Origin: Flavobacterium oreochromis
Lineage (GTDB): Bacteria; Bacteroidota; Bacteroidia; Flavobacteriales; Flavobacteriaceae
Direction: 5' to 3'
Length of the DNA: 64,000 nt
Assembly: GCF_019565455.1 (NCBI RefSeq)
Contig: NZ_CP067377.1
Span: 2,238,001 to 2,302,000 of the forward strand
The translations under genes and the position numbers were made by a program. How positions within the stretch are numbered: the first letter of the stretch is position 1; the number at the start of each line of letters is the position of its first letter. The notes beneath the pieces are model-generated. The model was not told where the DNA came from, ran no database searches, and was given only the letters and a program-made list of their open reading frames with translations. This document shows positions 48,481 to 58,690 of the stretch, piece by piece.

Positions 48481-49415
48481 ATAAGAAAAAAGTAACCTTT
48501 ATCATACCTTCTTATAACGAAGTGAAAAATTGTAAACCAATGACAATAGCACTACATAATGTCATGAAATCATTGGAATATGAATATGAGTTCATTTTTA
48601 TAGATGATGGAAGTAATGATGAAACTTATGTCACATTAATAGAACTCTCTCAGAAAGATCAAAAAGTGAAATATGTATCATTTTCAAGAAATTTTGGAAA
48701 AGATAATGCTTTAAGAGCAGGAATAGATTTTGTGAATTCGGATTGTGTTATTACTCTTGATGCGGATTTGCAACATCCACCAGATTTAGTTCCTTTGTTA
48801 CTTCATGAATGGGAAAAAGGGAATGATGTTGTTTATGCATTTAGAGAAAATGAGAACCCTCATACGTCTTTTTTTAGTAAATTATTCTCTAAATTATTTT
48901 GGAAAACATTAAATTATTTTTCTTCTTTAGAACTTGAAAATGGTATTTCTGATTTTAGATTATTAGACAGGAAAGTAGTTGATGCACTAAAAAATATGAA
49001 TGAATCAGAAATATTTTTTAGAGGTATGATTAAATGGGTTGGTTTCCAACAAAAAGCTGTTCCATATACACCTAATGAACGTATGTATGGAGAAACAACT
49101 TATTCTAGAAGAGCACTTTTAAAACTAGCATTACAAGGTATTACATCATTCAGTACACGTCCTTTATATTTAGCTGTTTTTTTAGGTATATTTATAACAT
49201 TACTTTCTTTTATAGGTTATCTTTTTTATATACTTTTTAGCTTTTATCATGGACATGCAATTTCAGGTTGGGCTTCTTTAATCAGTACAGTAGTGTTTTT
49301 TGGTGGGTTGAATTTGATTGTTTTAGGGATTATTGGAATTTATGTAGGTAAATTATTTATGCAATCTAAAGGAAGACCTAATTATTTAATTCGTGATACT
49401 AATTATAAAAAATAA
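48477..49415 (+). CDS. Glycosyltransferase family 2, polyprenyl-phosphate sugar transferase (GtrB/DPM1-like)
   Basis: 312 residues. GT-A domain: VTFIIPSYNEVKNC, FIDDGSNDET, SFSRNFGKDNALRAGID and the metal site TLDADLQHPPDLV, then ENGISDFRLLDRKVVDAL. Two C-terminal helices (PLYLAVFLGIFITLLSFIGY and VVFFGGLNLIVLGIIGIYVG) are typical of GtrB/ArnC-type enzymes. These make the undecaprenyl- or dolichyl-phosphate sugar, the donor that the neighbouring GT87 protein would use. Confidence 0.88.
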   Translation: MNKKKVTFIIPSYNEVKNCKPMTIALHNVMKSLEYEYEFIFIDDGSNDETYVTLIELSQKDQKVKYVSFSRNFGKDNALRAGIDFVNSDCVITLDADLQHPPDLVPLLLHEWEKGNDVVYAFRENENPHTSFFSKLFSKLFWKTLNYFSSLELENGISDFRLLDRKVVDALKNMNESEIFFRGMIKWVGFQQKAVPYTPNERMYGETTYSRRALLKLALQGITSFSTRPLYLAVFLGIFITLLSFIGYLFYILFSFYHGHAISGWASLISTVVFFGGLNLIVLGIIGIYVGKLFMQSKGRPNYLIRDTNYKK

Positions 49416-49417
49416 AC

Positions 49418-50193
49418 ATGATTTTATTAAGTTTTGATATTGAAGAGTTTGATATGCCATTTGAATATGGTAAAGAAATTTCTTTCGAAGAACAAATGTC
49501 TATCTCTATTGCAGGAACTAATAAAATTTTAGATTTATTAGAAAGACATCAGATTAAAGCTACCTTTTTTTCTACTGCTACCTTTGCTATGAATGCAAAA
49601 TCAGTAATTGAACGTATTATTCAATCAGGGCATGAAATAGCGTCACATAATTATTATCATACTGATTTTGAGGTAAAACATCTTAAAGAATCAAAAGATA
49701 AATTAGAAGAATTAACAGGAACAAATGTTATAGGTTTTAGAATGCCTCGTATGTACCCAGTAGATGAAAAAGAAATTCAAAAAGCAGGATATGTCTATAA
49801 TTCATCAATTAATCCTACTTTTTTGCCAGGGCGATACAATCATTTAGATAAACCTAGGAAATATTTTTATCAAGATCAAGTTTTACAAATTCCAGCTTCA
49901 GTAAGCCCTTGGGTTCGATTTCCTCTTTTTGGCTTTCTTTTCATAATTTGCCAATGTGGATATATAAATTCTTAGCTAATTGGACTTATAGCAAAGATGG
50001 TTATTTGAATATTTATTTACATCCTTGGGAGTTTACTGATTTAAATCAGCCGGAGAAATTTAATTTTCCTGGTTATGTTGTGAAAAATAGTGGAGACGCA
50101 CTAGTGCAACGTTTAGATGAGTTTATAACTCATTTTAAGAAGAAAGAAAAAGGTTTTGGAACTTTTAAAGAATTTATTGAAACAATTAGATAA
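49418..50193 (+). CDS. Polysaccharide deacetylase family protein (one frameshift)
   Basis: About 258 residues joined. NodB-type motifs: LLSFDIEEFD with the metal-binding/catalytic acids, ATFFSTATFA, and GHEIASHNYYHTDF (metal His residues), then GFRMPRMYPV. A T5 run near 49930 lacks one T, and restoring it joins RFPLF to WLSFHNLPMWIY. The C-terminus ends with the LHPWEF motif seen in deacetylases next to glycan genes. It would remove N-acetyl groups from the surface glycan. It is spaced 2 bases from both neighbours. Confidence 0.82.
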
Positions 50194-50195
50194 GG

Positions 50196-50948
50196 ATGAA
50201 TATTTCAGTTTTTATTATAACTTTTAACGAAGAAAAAATAATCGCTAAATGCTTAGAAAAGCTAGATTGGGTTAATGAAGTAATTGTCATAGATTCAGGA
50301 AGTTCTGATCGTACGGTTTCTATTTGTGAAAAATACGGGGTTAAAGTGATTTATAATAAGTTTGAAAATTTTGGTATACAAAAACAATTTGCGCTAGAAC
50401 AGACTACTAATAGATGGGTTTTGTCATTAGATGCAGATGAAGTGCTTTCAGACTCATTAATAGAGGAAATAAAGAAAATAGATTTAGAAAAAACTTCAAA
50501 AAAAGGATTTTTAATTCCTAGAACACATGTTTTTTTAAATAAAATTTTCAGACACGGAAATGAGAATAAAAAGCCAATTTTGAGATTGTTTGATAAAAAT
50601 AATGGATGTTTTACCGCAGATAAAGTACATGAAGTAATAAAAGTAGAAGGAGCATTAGGTGTTTTGTCTAATGAAATGTTGCATTATACTGTTTTTGATC
50701 TATCTACAGCTATACAAAAACAAATAAAATATTCTTTATTGAGTGGTGAGCTCTTTTTTGAAAAAGGGAAAAAGGCTTCATTATTGAAACCTTTTATAAA
50801 ATTTCCTTTTGAATTTATTAGAGTTTATTTTATTCAACGCAATATTTTAAATGGTTACGAAGGTTTTGTTTGGAGTATGTTCTCCGCTTTTGGAAGCTTT
50901 TTAAAATATGCAAAATTATACGATTTACATCAAAATAAGGATCGATAG
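50196..50948 (+). CDS. Glycosyltransferase family 2 (LPS-core WaaE/KdtX-like)
   Basis: 250 residues. ISVFIITFNEEKIIAKCLEKLDWVNEVIVIDSGSSDRTV and SLDADEVLSDSL are the nucleotide- and metal-binding motifs of GT2. Layout resembles the lipopolysaccharide-core beta-glucosyltransferase group (FENFGIQKQFAL, HGNENKKPILRLFDK, DKVHE). It closes the plus-strand operon and overlaps the convergent gene by 19 bases. Confidence 0.85.
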   Translation: MNISVFIITFNEEKIIAKCLEKLDWVNEVIVIDSGSSDRTVSICEKYGVKVIYNKFENFGIQKQFALEQTTNRWVLSLDADEVLSDSLIEEIKKIDLEKTSKKGFLIPRTHVFLNKIFRHGNENKKPILRLFDKNNGCFTADKVHEVIKVEGALGVLSNEMLHYTVFDLSTAIQKQIKYSLLSGELFFEKGKKASLLKPFIKFPFEFIRVYFIQRNILNGYEGFVWSMFSAFGSFLKYAKLYDLHQNKDR

Positions 50949-52044
50949 CAATTCATTAAATTCTTCGCAATTACTTCATCAGTAAATTGTTGTGCGTATT
51001 CAAATCCCTTTTTAGATATAACCTCAGCTTCATTTGGATTATTAAGTATCCATTCTATTTTTTCCTTTATTTCTTGTACGCTATTAGGATTGATATATAA
51101 GCTATCAGGTCCTCCGGCTTCAGGAAAAACACCTGAATTCGTAGTTATAACAGGAGTTTTTGAAAAAAGAGCTTCAATTATAGGGATTCCAAATCCTTCA
51201 AAGATAGACGGATATACAAAAACACTAGCTTTTTGATAAAGAATAGCTAATTCCTCATTACTAACATTTTTAAGAAAACTAACTTTATTTTGAATTTGGT
51301 GATTTTTTATATATTCATGGATTTGTTGTGTGTAAGGAGTTTCTCTTCCTACTAAAACTAAATGAGTATTAATGTCTTTTATAGCTTTTACAATGTTTAG
51401 TGCATTTTTTCTTGTTTCTAAAGTTCCTACATTTAAGACAAATTGTTTTGGAAGATTAAACTTTTTTATAACTTTATCTTGAACTTCATCAGTGTAATTT
51501 TTCTTAAAAACATTTTGGCATCCTTGGTATATAACTTTTATTTTAGATGCAGGAATATTTAAAAAATTGATGATATCTTGTTTTGTTTGCTCACTTATAG
51601 CAATGATTATATCAGCTTGTTGAGCTGCTTTTTTAAACTTATAAAAATGAATTTTTCGGTCAAAAAAAGAGTATAGTTCAGGATATCGTACAAAAATTAA
51701 GTCATGTATTGTTACAATACTTTTTATCCCCTTTTTTTCAAGTCCCCTTGGTAGTTCGCCAGAAAGACCATGAAACAAGTCTATTTGATCTCTTTTGAGA
51801 TCAGATAAAATACCAAATTGTCTCCATAAATTGTAAAATTTTCTATAAAAATTAGAAGAAGGAAGTCTTTCTTTTATGTTATCTCTCTTAAAAAAGAATA
51901 AATTAGTATTTGCTTTTTTAGGATTATAGAGATAATACTCATTTTCTGAAAAAAACTAGCAAGGATTCTAATCGAATCCCTGCTATAATTTCCTAAACCT
52001 GTTTTATTATGAAATACGCGTTTAGCTTCGTATCCTATTTTCAT
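50930..52044 (-). CDS. Glycosyltransferase family 1 (GT4-type; one frameshift)
   Basis: From ATG 52044 (MKIGYEAKRVFHNKTGLGNYSRD) the joined protein is about 370 residues. The GT-B C-terminal domain is clear: FVLNVGTLETRKNALNIVKAI, LVLVGRETPYTQQI, VSFLKNVSNEELAILYQKASVFVYPSIFEGFGIPIIEAL, with the EFGFGxPxxE-type motif binding the nucleotide sugar. The loss of one T near 51951 breaks the frame before ENEYYLYNP. It belongs to the glycan cluster but is transcribed towards it. Confidence 0.85.
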
Positions 52045-52070
52045 TTATTGATTTTTTGATCATTAAAGAA

Positions 52071-52885
52071 TTATACCGCTACATTGTATTCTCTTAAAGC
52101 ATCATTTAAAGACGTTTTTAGATCAGTAGATGCTTTGCGTTTGCCAATAATCAAAGCACAAGGAACTTGGTATTCACCTGCTTCAAATTTTTTAGCATAA
52201 CTACCAGGAATCACGACACTTCTGGCTGGTACTATACCTTTGTATTCTACAGGTTCTGGTCCTGTTACATCTATGATTTTAGTTGATGCAGTAAGGCAAA
52301 CATTAGCTCCTAATACAGCTTCTTTTTCTACTCTAACCCCTTCTACAACAATGCAGCGAGATCCAATAAAAGCTCCATCTTCAATAATTACAGGAGCAGC
52401 TTGTAAAGGTTCTAATACACCTCCAATGCCTACACCCCCGCTAAGATGAACATCTTTTCCTATTTGAGCACAACTTCCTACAGTAGCCCATGTATCTACC
52501 ATTGTACCAGCATCTACGTATGCTCCAATGTTTACATATGAAGGCATCATAATTACACCAGAAGAAATGTAAGCACCATGTCTTGCTACAGCATTTGGAA
52601 CCACACGAATTCCTTTTTCAGCATAATTCTTTTTAAAGGCATTTTATCATGGTATTCGAAAATACCTACCTCAAAAGTTTCCATTTTTTGAATAGGGAAA
52701 TACATTACAACTGCTTTTTTTACCCATTCGTTTACTTGCCACCCACTAGAAATTGGTTCTGCTACTCGTAGTGTTCCTGCATCCAGTAAATTTACTACCT
52801 CCCTAATGGCTTCTTGTGTAGCTTCTTCCTGTAATAAAGAACGATCTTCCCAAGCTTTTTCTATTATATTCTGTAAATTTTGCAT
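52071..52885 (-). CDS. dapD: Tetrahydrodipicolinate N-succinyltransferase (one frameshift)
   Basis: Joined length is about 271 residues. It succinylates tetrahydrodipicolinate in the diaminopimelate/lysine pathway, which supplies peptidoglycan. The N-terminal helical domain starts [15 protein letters not shown]. The left-handed beta-helix follows, with hexapeptide turns ([54 protein letters not shown]). One A missing near 52633 breaks [16 protein letters not shown]. The gene is normally essential, so the break is probably a sequence error. Confidence 0.92.
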
Positions 52886-52902
52886 TTGATTTTAATTTTA
52901 CG

Positions 52903-52910
52903 CAAAGATA
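52903..52910 (-). promoter_or_regulatory. -7 promoter box of dapD
   Basis: TATCTTTG on the minus strand, 18 bases upstream of the dapD ATG. Confidence 0.6.
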
Positions 52911-52970
52911 AATGTTTTGAATCAAAGCTAAAATCAAAGTTTTGTCTATTTTTGTTGAAATTTTTAATTC

Positions 52971-53387
52971 ATGTCAAGAATTTTAGCGATAGATTACGGA
53001 TTAAAACGTACAGGTATTGCAGTAACAGATGATTTTCAAATTATCGCTTCTGGGCTTACGACAGTAGCTTCTGGCGAAGTTATAGATTTTTTGAAAGCTT
53101 ATTTTGAAAAAGAAAAAGTTGCAAAAGTCTTAATTGGTGATCCTAAGCAAATGAATGGACAGCCTTCAGAAAGTGCACCACTAGTGGAAGCTTTTGTTCA
53201 GAAATTTCATGATCAATTTCCTGAAATGAAAGTAGTTCGAGTAGATGAACGTTTTACATCTAAAATAGCTTTTCAGACTATGATTGATAGTGGGCTAAAA
53301 AAGAAACAACGTCAAAATAAAGCCTTAATAGATGAAATTTCAGCAACTATTATGCTTAGAGATTATTTGACTAGAAAAATGTTTTAA
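52971..53387 (+). CDS. ruvX: Putative pre-16S rRNA nuclease / Holliday junction resolvase-like RuvX (YqgF)
   Basis: 138 residues, intact. RNase H-like fold with the catalytic Asp in LAIDYGLKRTGIA, the LIGDPKQMNG stretch, VVRVDERFTSKIA (conserved acid) and the C-terminal acid in ALIDEISATIML. The family matures 16S rRNA and has been proposed to resolve Holliday junctions. Convergent or divergent partners: it is divergent from dapD. Confidence 0.9.
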   Translation: MSRILAIDYGLKRTGIAVTDDFQIIASGLTTVASGEVIDFLKAYFEKEKVAKVLIGDPKQMNGQPSESAPLVEAFVQKFHDQFPEMKVVRVDERFTSKIAFQTMIDSGLKKKQRQNKALIDEISATIMLRDYLTRKMF

Positions 53388-53431
53388 CATTTGTTACAAT
53401 TTTTGTAAAATTAATTCGTTACCTAAAAAAT

Positions 53432-53465
53432 TGTAAAAAATAATACTTTTACGATGTATCTTTGC
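53432..53465 (+). promoter_or_regulatory. Promoter of mqo (TTG-N23-TATCTTTG)
   Basis: TATCTTTG at 53458-53465 with TTG at 53432-53434. The spacing is at the long end; the -7 box is 16 bases before the ATG. Confidence 0.6.
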
Positions 53466-53481
53466 ATCACAATTTACTAGA

Positions 53482-54975
53482 ATGGCAACAACAACTCAAA
53501 ATCAAGAAACAGATGTAGTGTTAATTGGCGCTGGAATTATGAGCGCTACTTTAGGTTTGTTATTAAAAGAATTACAACCTGATATTAAGATTCAAATTTT
53601 TGAACGTTTGGACGTAGCAGCAGCCGAAAGCTCTGATGCTTGGAATAATGCAGGAACAGGGCATGCCGCCTTTTGTGAACTTAATTATACTCCAGAATTA
53701 GAAAACGGTACTGTAGATGTAAAGAAAGCAGTCAAAATTTCAGAAGCTTTTGAAATCTCTAGACAGTTATGGGCCTATTTAGTTGAAAAAGGACTACTTG
53801 GTAATCCAGAGTCTTTTATTAAATCTGTTCCTCATTTGAGTTTTGTGTGGGGCAAGGAAAATGTTTCCTATTTACGTAAACGTTTTGAAGCCTTACAACA
53901 ATATGAGCTATTTAAAGAAATGGAATACACAGAAGATCCAGAAGTTATAAAGCAATGGGCTCCATTAATAATGGAAGGGCGTAAGTCTAATAAAGATATT
54001 GCATGTACTACAATGAAATATGGTACTGATGTTAATTTTGGTGCTTTAACAAGAAGTATTTTTAAATATTTAGAAAGTTTAGAGGGAGTCAGCTTGCATT
54101 TTAACCATGAGGTTAAAAAATTGCGCAAAAAAGAAGATGGGAAATGGCGTTTGAAAATTACAGATTTAACCTCTGGTGAGAAAAAAAGAATTTATACACC
54201 GTTTGTATTTATTGGTGCAGGAGGAGGATCATTGTTGTTATTAGAAAAAGCTAATATTCCGGAAGGAGAAGGATATGGAGGATTTCCAGTAAGTGGGCAA
54301 TGGTTAAAGTGTACGAATGAAGAAGTAATTAAAAAACACGCTGTAAAAGTATATGGTAAGGCTTCAGTAGGGGCCCCCAATGTCAGTGCCTCATATTGAT
54401 ACACGAGTAATAAATGGTAAAAAGAATTATTATTTGGTCCTTATGCAGGTTTTTCAACAAAGTTTTTAAAAAATGGTTCCTATTTTGATTTGATTTCGTC
54501 TATAGAGATGGATAATATAAAGCCAATGTTACAAGCAGGAATTAAAAATATACCTTTAACAAAATATTTAATAGAGCAAGTTTTTCAATCAACTAATGAT
54601 AGAATGAAAGCTCTTAAAGAATATGTTCCATCTGCGAAAAAAGAAGATTGGGTATTAGAAACTGCAGGACAACGTGTACAAGTAATAAAAAAAGATAAAA
54701 ATGGAAATGGAGTATTAGAATTTGGTACAGAAGTTGTAGCAGCTGCCGATGGATCTTTATCTGTATTATTAGGAGCTTCCCCAGGCGCATCTACAGCTAC
54801 TTCAATCATGATTGAATTACTTGAAAAATGTTTTCCTGAAAAAATGCAAACTACACTTTGGCAGGCAAAATTAAAAGAAATGATACCTTCTTATGGTCAA
54901 GATTTAAATGAAAATCCTCAAATGACTAAAGAAATTCGCCAAAAAACAAATGAAATTTTAAAATTAAATATTTAA
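53482..54975 (+). CDS. mqo: Malate:quinone oxidoreductase (frameshifted)
   Basis: Joined length is about 500 residues. A membrane-associated FAD enzyme that oxidises malate to oxaloacetate and reduces quinone in the citrate cycle. The FAD-binding start is VVLIGAGIMSATLG, then AAESSDAWNNAGTGHAAFCELNYTP, and IGAGGGSLLLLEKA, GGFPVSGQWLKC. A C5 run near 54375 is out of frame with the expected GAPPMSVPHIDTR. A second break near 54420 (A5) is needed before ELLFGPYAGFSTKF. The C-terminus ASPGASTATSIMIELLEK matches the family. Confidence 0.92.
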
Positions 54976-54984
54976 AACTATTTG

Positions 54985-54992
54985 TACTTTTG
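54985..54992 (+). promoter_or_regulatory. -7 promoter box of def
   Basis: TACTTTTG just after the mqo stop and 31 bases before the def ATG. Confidence 0.5.
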
Positions 54993-55023
54993 CACCCTCA
55001 ATTTATTTTGAAAAAATAGAAGA

Positions 55024-55604
55024 ATGATATATCCAATTGTAGGTTACGGAGATCCTGTGTTACGAAAAGTAGGTGAAAATATTTCAGAGGATTATCCTAA
55101 TTTGAAAGAAGTAATTGCTAATATGTACGAAACGATGTACAAGGCACATGGTGTAGGCTTAGCAGCTCCACAGGTGGGTTTAGCTATCCGTTTATTTATT
55201 GTAGATACTGAACCATTTAGTGATACTGAAAACTTATCAAAAGAAGAAGCAACACAATTAAAAGGGTTCAAAAAAACTTTTATTAATGCCAAAATATTAA
55301 AAGAAGAAGGTGAAGAATGGGCTTTTAATGAAGGTTGTCTAAGTATTCCAGATGTTCGTGAAGATGTTTATAGACATGAACAAATAACTGTAGAATATTT
55401 TGATGAAAATTTTCAAAAGAAAACAGAAGTATATGACGGATTAATTGCACGTGTAATTCAGCATGAGTATGATCACATAGAAGGAGTTTTATTTACAGAT
55501 AAAATTTCAACCCTAAAAAAACCTTAATTAAAAAGAAATTGCAAAATATTATGGAAGGGAAGGCTCGTCCTGATTACCGTATGCGTTTTGCAAAAATGAA
55601 ATAA
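55024..55604 (+). CDS. def: Peptide deformylase (C-terminal frameshift)
   Basis: About 193 residues joined. Removes the formyl group from nascent proteins. Motif 1 GVGLAAPQVG, motif 2 EGCLSIPD (metal Cys) and motif 3 QHEYDHIEG (metal His residues, catalytic Glu) are all present. An A7 run near 55519 lacks one A; restoring it gives a conserved-looking basic tail (LKKTLIKKKLQNIMEGKARPDYRMRF) up to TAA at 55602. Without it the protein ends 25 residues early but keeps all catalytic motifs. Confidence 0.93.
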
Positions 55605-55656
55605 AAGTAATATAATTCCTCTGCTAATAGAGGAGCAATAAAAATAATTTAACAAA

Positions 55657-56199
55657 ATGAATTTAGAAAGAATATTAGCCATTTCAGGAAAGCCAGGTTT
55701 ATATGCTTTAAAAATGCAAACAAGAACTGGTTTTGTAGCAGAATCATTAGTTGATGGTAAAAAAGTTACAGTGGGTATGCAAAGTAATGTAAGTTTATTG
55801 TCTGAAATTTCAGTATATACTTACTCAGAAGAAAAACCATTAGCAGAAGTAATGAATGCTATCGCTAAAAAAGAAAATGGTGGTGTAGCTCCTCGTTTGA
55901 AAGATGATAAAACAGCATTGTTAGCTTATTTAAGTGAAGTTTTACCAGATTATGATCAAGATAGAGTATATGCTTCAGATGTTAAAAAAATATTAAATTG
56001 GTATAACATATTACAGGCTAAAGGATTGATAGTTTTAGCAGAAGAAGTTAAGGCAGAAGAAGTTAAAAAAGAAGAAGTAGCTGAAGAAAAACCTAAGAAA
56101 ACTAGAGCAACTAAAGCTAAAAAAGAAGAAACGGCTGGAGAAAAAGAAGAAAAGCCTAAAAAACCAAGAGCAACAAAAAAGGCTAAGTCAGAAGAATAG
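55657..56199 (+). CDS. DUF5606 domain protein with Lys/Glu-rich tail
   Basis: 180 residues. The N-terminal 125 residues (MNLERILAISGKPGLYALKMQTRTGFVAESL, KKVTVGMQSNVSLLSEISVYTY, YDQDRVYASDVKKILNWYNIL) are a flavobacterial conserved domain, DUF5606. The last 50 residues are charged repeats of KKEE and KPKKTRATK type and presumably disordered. No enzymatic motif. It lies between def and mazG, an arrangement I recall from other flavobacteria. Confidence 0.8.
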   Translation: MNLERILAISGKPGLYALKMQTRTGFVAESLVDGKKVTVGMQSNVSLLSEISVYTYSEEKPLAEVMNAIAKKENGGVAPRLKDDKTALLAYLSEVLPDYDQDRVYASDVKKILNWYNILQAKGLIVLAEEVKAEEVKKEEVAEEKPKKTRATKAKKEETAGEKEEKPKKPRATKKAKSEE

Positions 56200-56223
56200 T
56201 TCGAATTTTAACAAAAATATAAG

Positions 56224-56256
56224 TCCTGTATTTGATTAACAAATGCAGGATTTTTT
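56224..56256 (+). terminator. Rho-independent terminator
   Basis: An 11-bp stem TCCTGTATTTG/CAAATGCAGGA with one wobble pair, a 5-base loop and T6. Confidence 0.82.
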
Positions 56257-56294
56257 GTTATTTAGTAAACCAAATTTCCAGTATCAAAAACAAT

Positions 56295-57070
56295 ATGAAT
56301 ACGCGTTCGCAACAATTAGAAGCTTTTAATCGTCTATTAGATATAATGGACGAACTCCGTGAAAAATGTCCATGGGATAAAAAGCAAACATTAGAAAGTT
56401 TACGTCATTTAACTATAGAAGAAACATATGAATTAGGAGATGCTATATTAGATAACGATTTAAATGAAATTAAAAAGAACTAGGTGATTTACTACTTCAT
56501 ATTGTTTTTTATTCAAAAATAGGAAGCGAAAAAGAACATTTTGATATAGCTGATGTTGCTAATTCCATCTGTGATAAACTAATTCACCGTCATCCTCATA
56601 TTTATGGAAACTTAGAAATAACAAATGAAGAGGAAGTAAAACAAAATTGGGAAAAACTTAAATTAAAAGAAGGAAAAAAATCTGTTTTAGAAGGAGTTCC
56701 TAAATCGTTACCAGCTATGGTAAAAGCCAGTCGTATACAAGATAAAGTAAAAGCAGTTGGTTTTGATTGGGAAGAAACAAATCAAGTATGGAATAAGGTA
56801 CAAGAAGAACTACAAGAATTACAAATAGAAATAGAAAGAGGAGACCAAGATAAAATAGAAGCAGAGTTTGGAGATGTTGTTTTTTCAATGATTAATTATG
56901 CCCGTTTTTTAAATATTAATCCAGAAGACGCATTAGAGAGAACTAATAAGAAATTTATTAAGCGTTTTATATATTTAGAGCAAAAAGCAGAGATACTAGG
57001 AAAAAAACTGTCAGATATGACATTATCTGAAATGGATGTTTTCTGGGAGGAAGCTAAGCGTATGCCTTAA
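56295..57070 (+). CDS. mazG: Nucleoside triphosphate pyrophosphohydrolase MazG (one frameshift)
   Basis: About 259 residues joined, with two MazG domains. Domain 1: CPWDKKQTLESLRHLTIEETYELGDAI, then ELGDLLLHIVFYSKI with the metal-binding Glu/Asp. Domain 2: VQEELQELQIEIERGDQDKIEAEFGDVVFSMINYARF. One A missing near 56477 splits LNEIKK from ELGDLLL. It hydrolyses canonical and damaged (d)NTPs to NMP and PPi. I start at ATG 56295 (MNTRSQQ), the family's usual start, since the extended reading overlaps the terminator. Confidence 0.9.
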
Positions 57071-57155
57071 AAAGAAAGCTTAAAAAAATAAGAAAATACT
57101 TTAAGAAGTAGCTTTTTAAATTAAAATAAAAAGGAATAATTTTTACCATAACATT

Positions 57156-57868
57156 ATGATGCGATATCAAACTTTTATAATATTAATATTTTTATGTTTC
57201 AAGTTACAGGCTCAACATGATGGTAAAAGATTACCTTCGTTAAAAATTCCACGGATAGATATTCCTGAGCCTAATAAGAATAAAGGGCAAGAGGAAATGG
57301 CTCCTCAATATTCTTTGAATAAACCTTTTGAACCTAAATTATTCAAAGTGCCACCTAAAAAATACGATCCCCCTACAATAAATAAAGAAATGCAGATGAC
57401 AGGAGGAGGGAGCGATCTAGATCTAGGAAAGCAATATGCTGAAAAAATGAATAATAAGTTAAGAACTGATATTAAAGAAGGCGTTTTAGATCCCAAAGAA
57501 TTTAGAAAGCATCAATATTTTGGAGATTTTACTATAGATTCAGAAACTATAACATTAAATTATCGTGATTTTGGAGAAGTGGATGCAGATCAAATTAGAG
57601 TTTGGGTAGATGGTAAAATTGTGGCGGGTTATTTAGAATTAGAAGGATTTAGAAAAAGATAATAATTTATCTTGCAGAAGGTATTAATCATATAGAAATT
57701 GAAGCTCTAAATGAAGGAGCTTTTACTCCTAATACAGGTGAATTTTTATTTACTGATAATCAATCTAAAATTATTATGGGAGATAAATGGGGATTAGCTA
57801 CAGGGTTTAAAGCAAAATTTAATATTATACGGATGGCAAAAAATGATAAGGCAATGGATAAAAAGTAA
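57156..57868 (+). CDS. Hypothetical secreted protein (one frameshift)
   Basis: About 237 residues joined. Signal peptide MMRYQTFIILIFLCFKLQAQ, then a Pro/Lys-rich linker (SLKIPRIDIPEPNKNK) and PPTINKEMQMTGGGSDLD. The C-terminal part is a beta-rich domain (ETITLNYRDFGEVDADQIRVWVDGKIV, then, after one restored A near 57655, IIIYLAEGINHIEIEALNEGAFTPNTGEFL). I recall similar uncharacterised flavobacterial proteins. Function unknown. Confidence 0.65.
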
Positions 57869-57894
57869 AATACATTGCCTTTACTATTGATTTC

Positions 57895-58581
57895 TTAAAA
57901 ATGTTTTTTTAATTCTTTTGATACAAAATTTTCAAATTCTTTATCTTTATTATAGAGTACAGAGCCATGACCAAAACATAAAATACGAGGACTAAGCTCT
58001 GCAATTTTTATTAGAGAATTAAAATTTTCTTTAGGTTTTGATGTAAACAGGCTAGGAGGGAGATGCAATCCCTTTTTAGTAGTCATCAAATTCATATTGG
58101 TTGCTATATCCCCGGCAATTAAAACACCATCTTTTTCTCTAAAAAAAGCAATATGACCATCTGAATGTCCAGGTGTTTCGATTACTTTAAAATCTCCTAA
58201 AAAATCCCCTTCTTTAAGAGTCTTAGTTACTTTCATACCTTTTCCTGCCCAAAATTTTTGTTGAAATAAAGAAATTAAATTTTTAGGATATGGATAATCT
58301 TTTGTTGCAAATCCTGACTCAGCTCTTTCAACTTCTTGATTATGACAATATAAAGGAAGATTGAAGTTTTGACAAATTAATTTTGAAGCCCCTTGATGAT
58401 CTGGATGAGCATGTGTTATTGCATGTGCATGAACAGGTACTTCTTGAATGGCTTTTTTAATTTTAGAAAACGAGCTTCTGATACCTGCATCTATTAATAT
58501 ACCTTCTATTATATAGCAGTTTACACTATTTCTAGGCAGTAAAGGAATATGAAATACTTCATTTGCTATTTTTTTCATCAT
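57895..58581 (-). CDS. MBL-fold metallo-hydrolase
   Basis: 228 residues. The zinc-binding HxHxDH motif is ITHAHPDHQG (about 77-86), with more ligands in ETPGHSDGHIAF and AGDIATN and the final His in CFGHGSVL. The general layout is of glyoxalase-II/quorum-quencher-like hydrolases that process thioesters, lactones or phosphoesters. Substrate not determinable. Not coupled to a neighbour. Confidence 0.85.
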   Translation of the reverse strand: MMKKIANEVFHIPLLPRNSVNCYIIEGILIDAGIRSSFSKIKKAIQEVPVHAHAITHAHPDHQGASKLICQNFNLPLYCHNQEVERAESGFATKDYPYPKNLISLFQQKFWAGKGMKVTKTLKEGDFLGDFKVIETPGHSDGHIAFFREKDGVLIAGDIATNMNLMTTKKGLHLPPSLFTSKPKENFNSLIKIAELSPRILCFGHGSVLYNKDKEFENFVSKELKKHF

Positions 58582-58690
58582 ATAAATTTTTAGTATTCTT
58601 TAATTTAAAGATTTAGAATAAGGGTGATAAATTTTATAAGGCGAAAATAAATAATGGAAGTGTGCTAAAAAAAGACATTTGTCTTATTAT

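Noticed and set aside
52240..52449. Plus-strand frame opposite dapD
   Set aside because: Antisense shadow of the beta-helix repeats of dapD.
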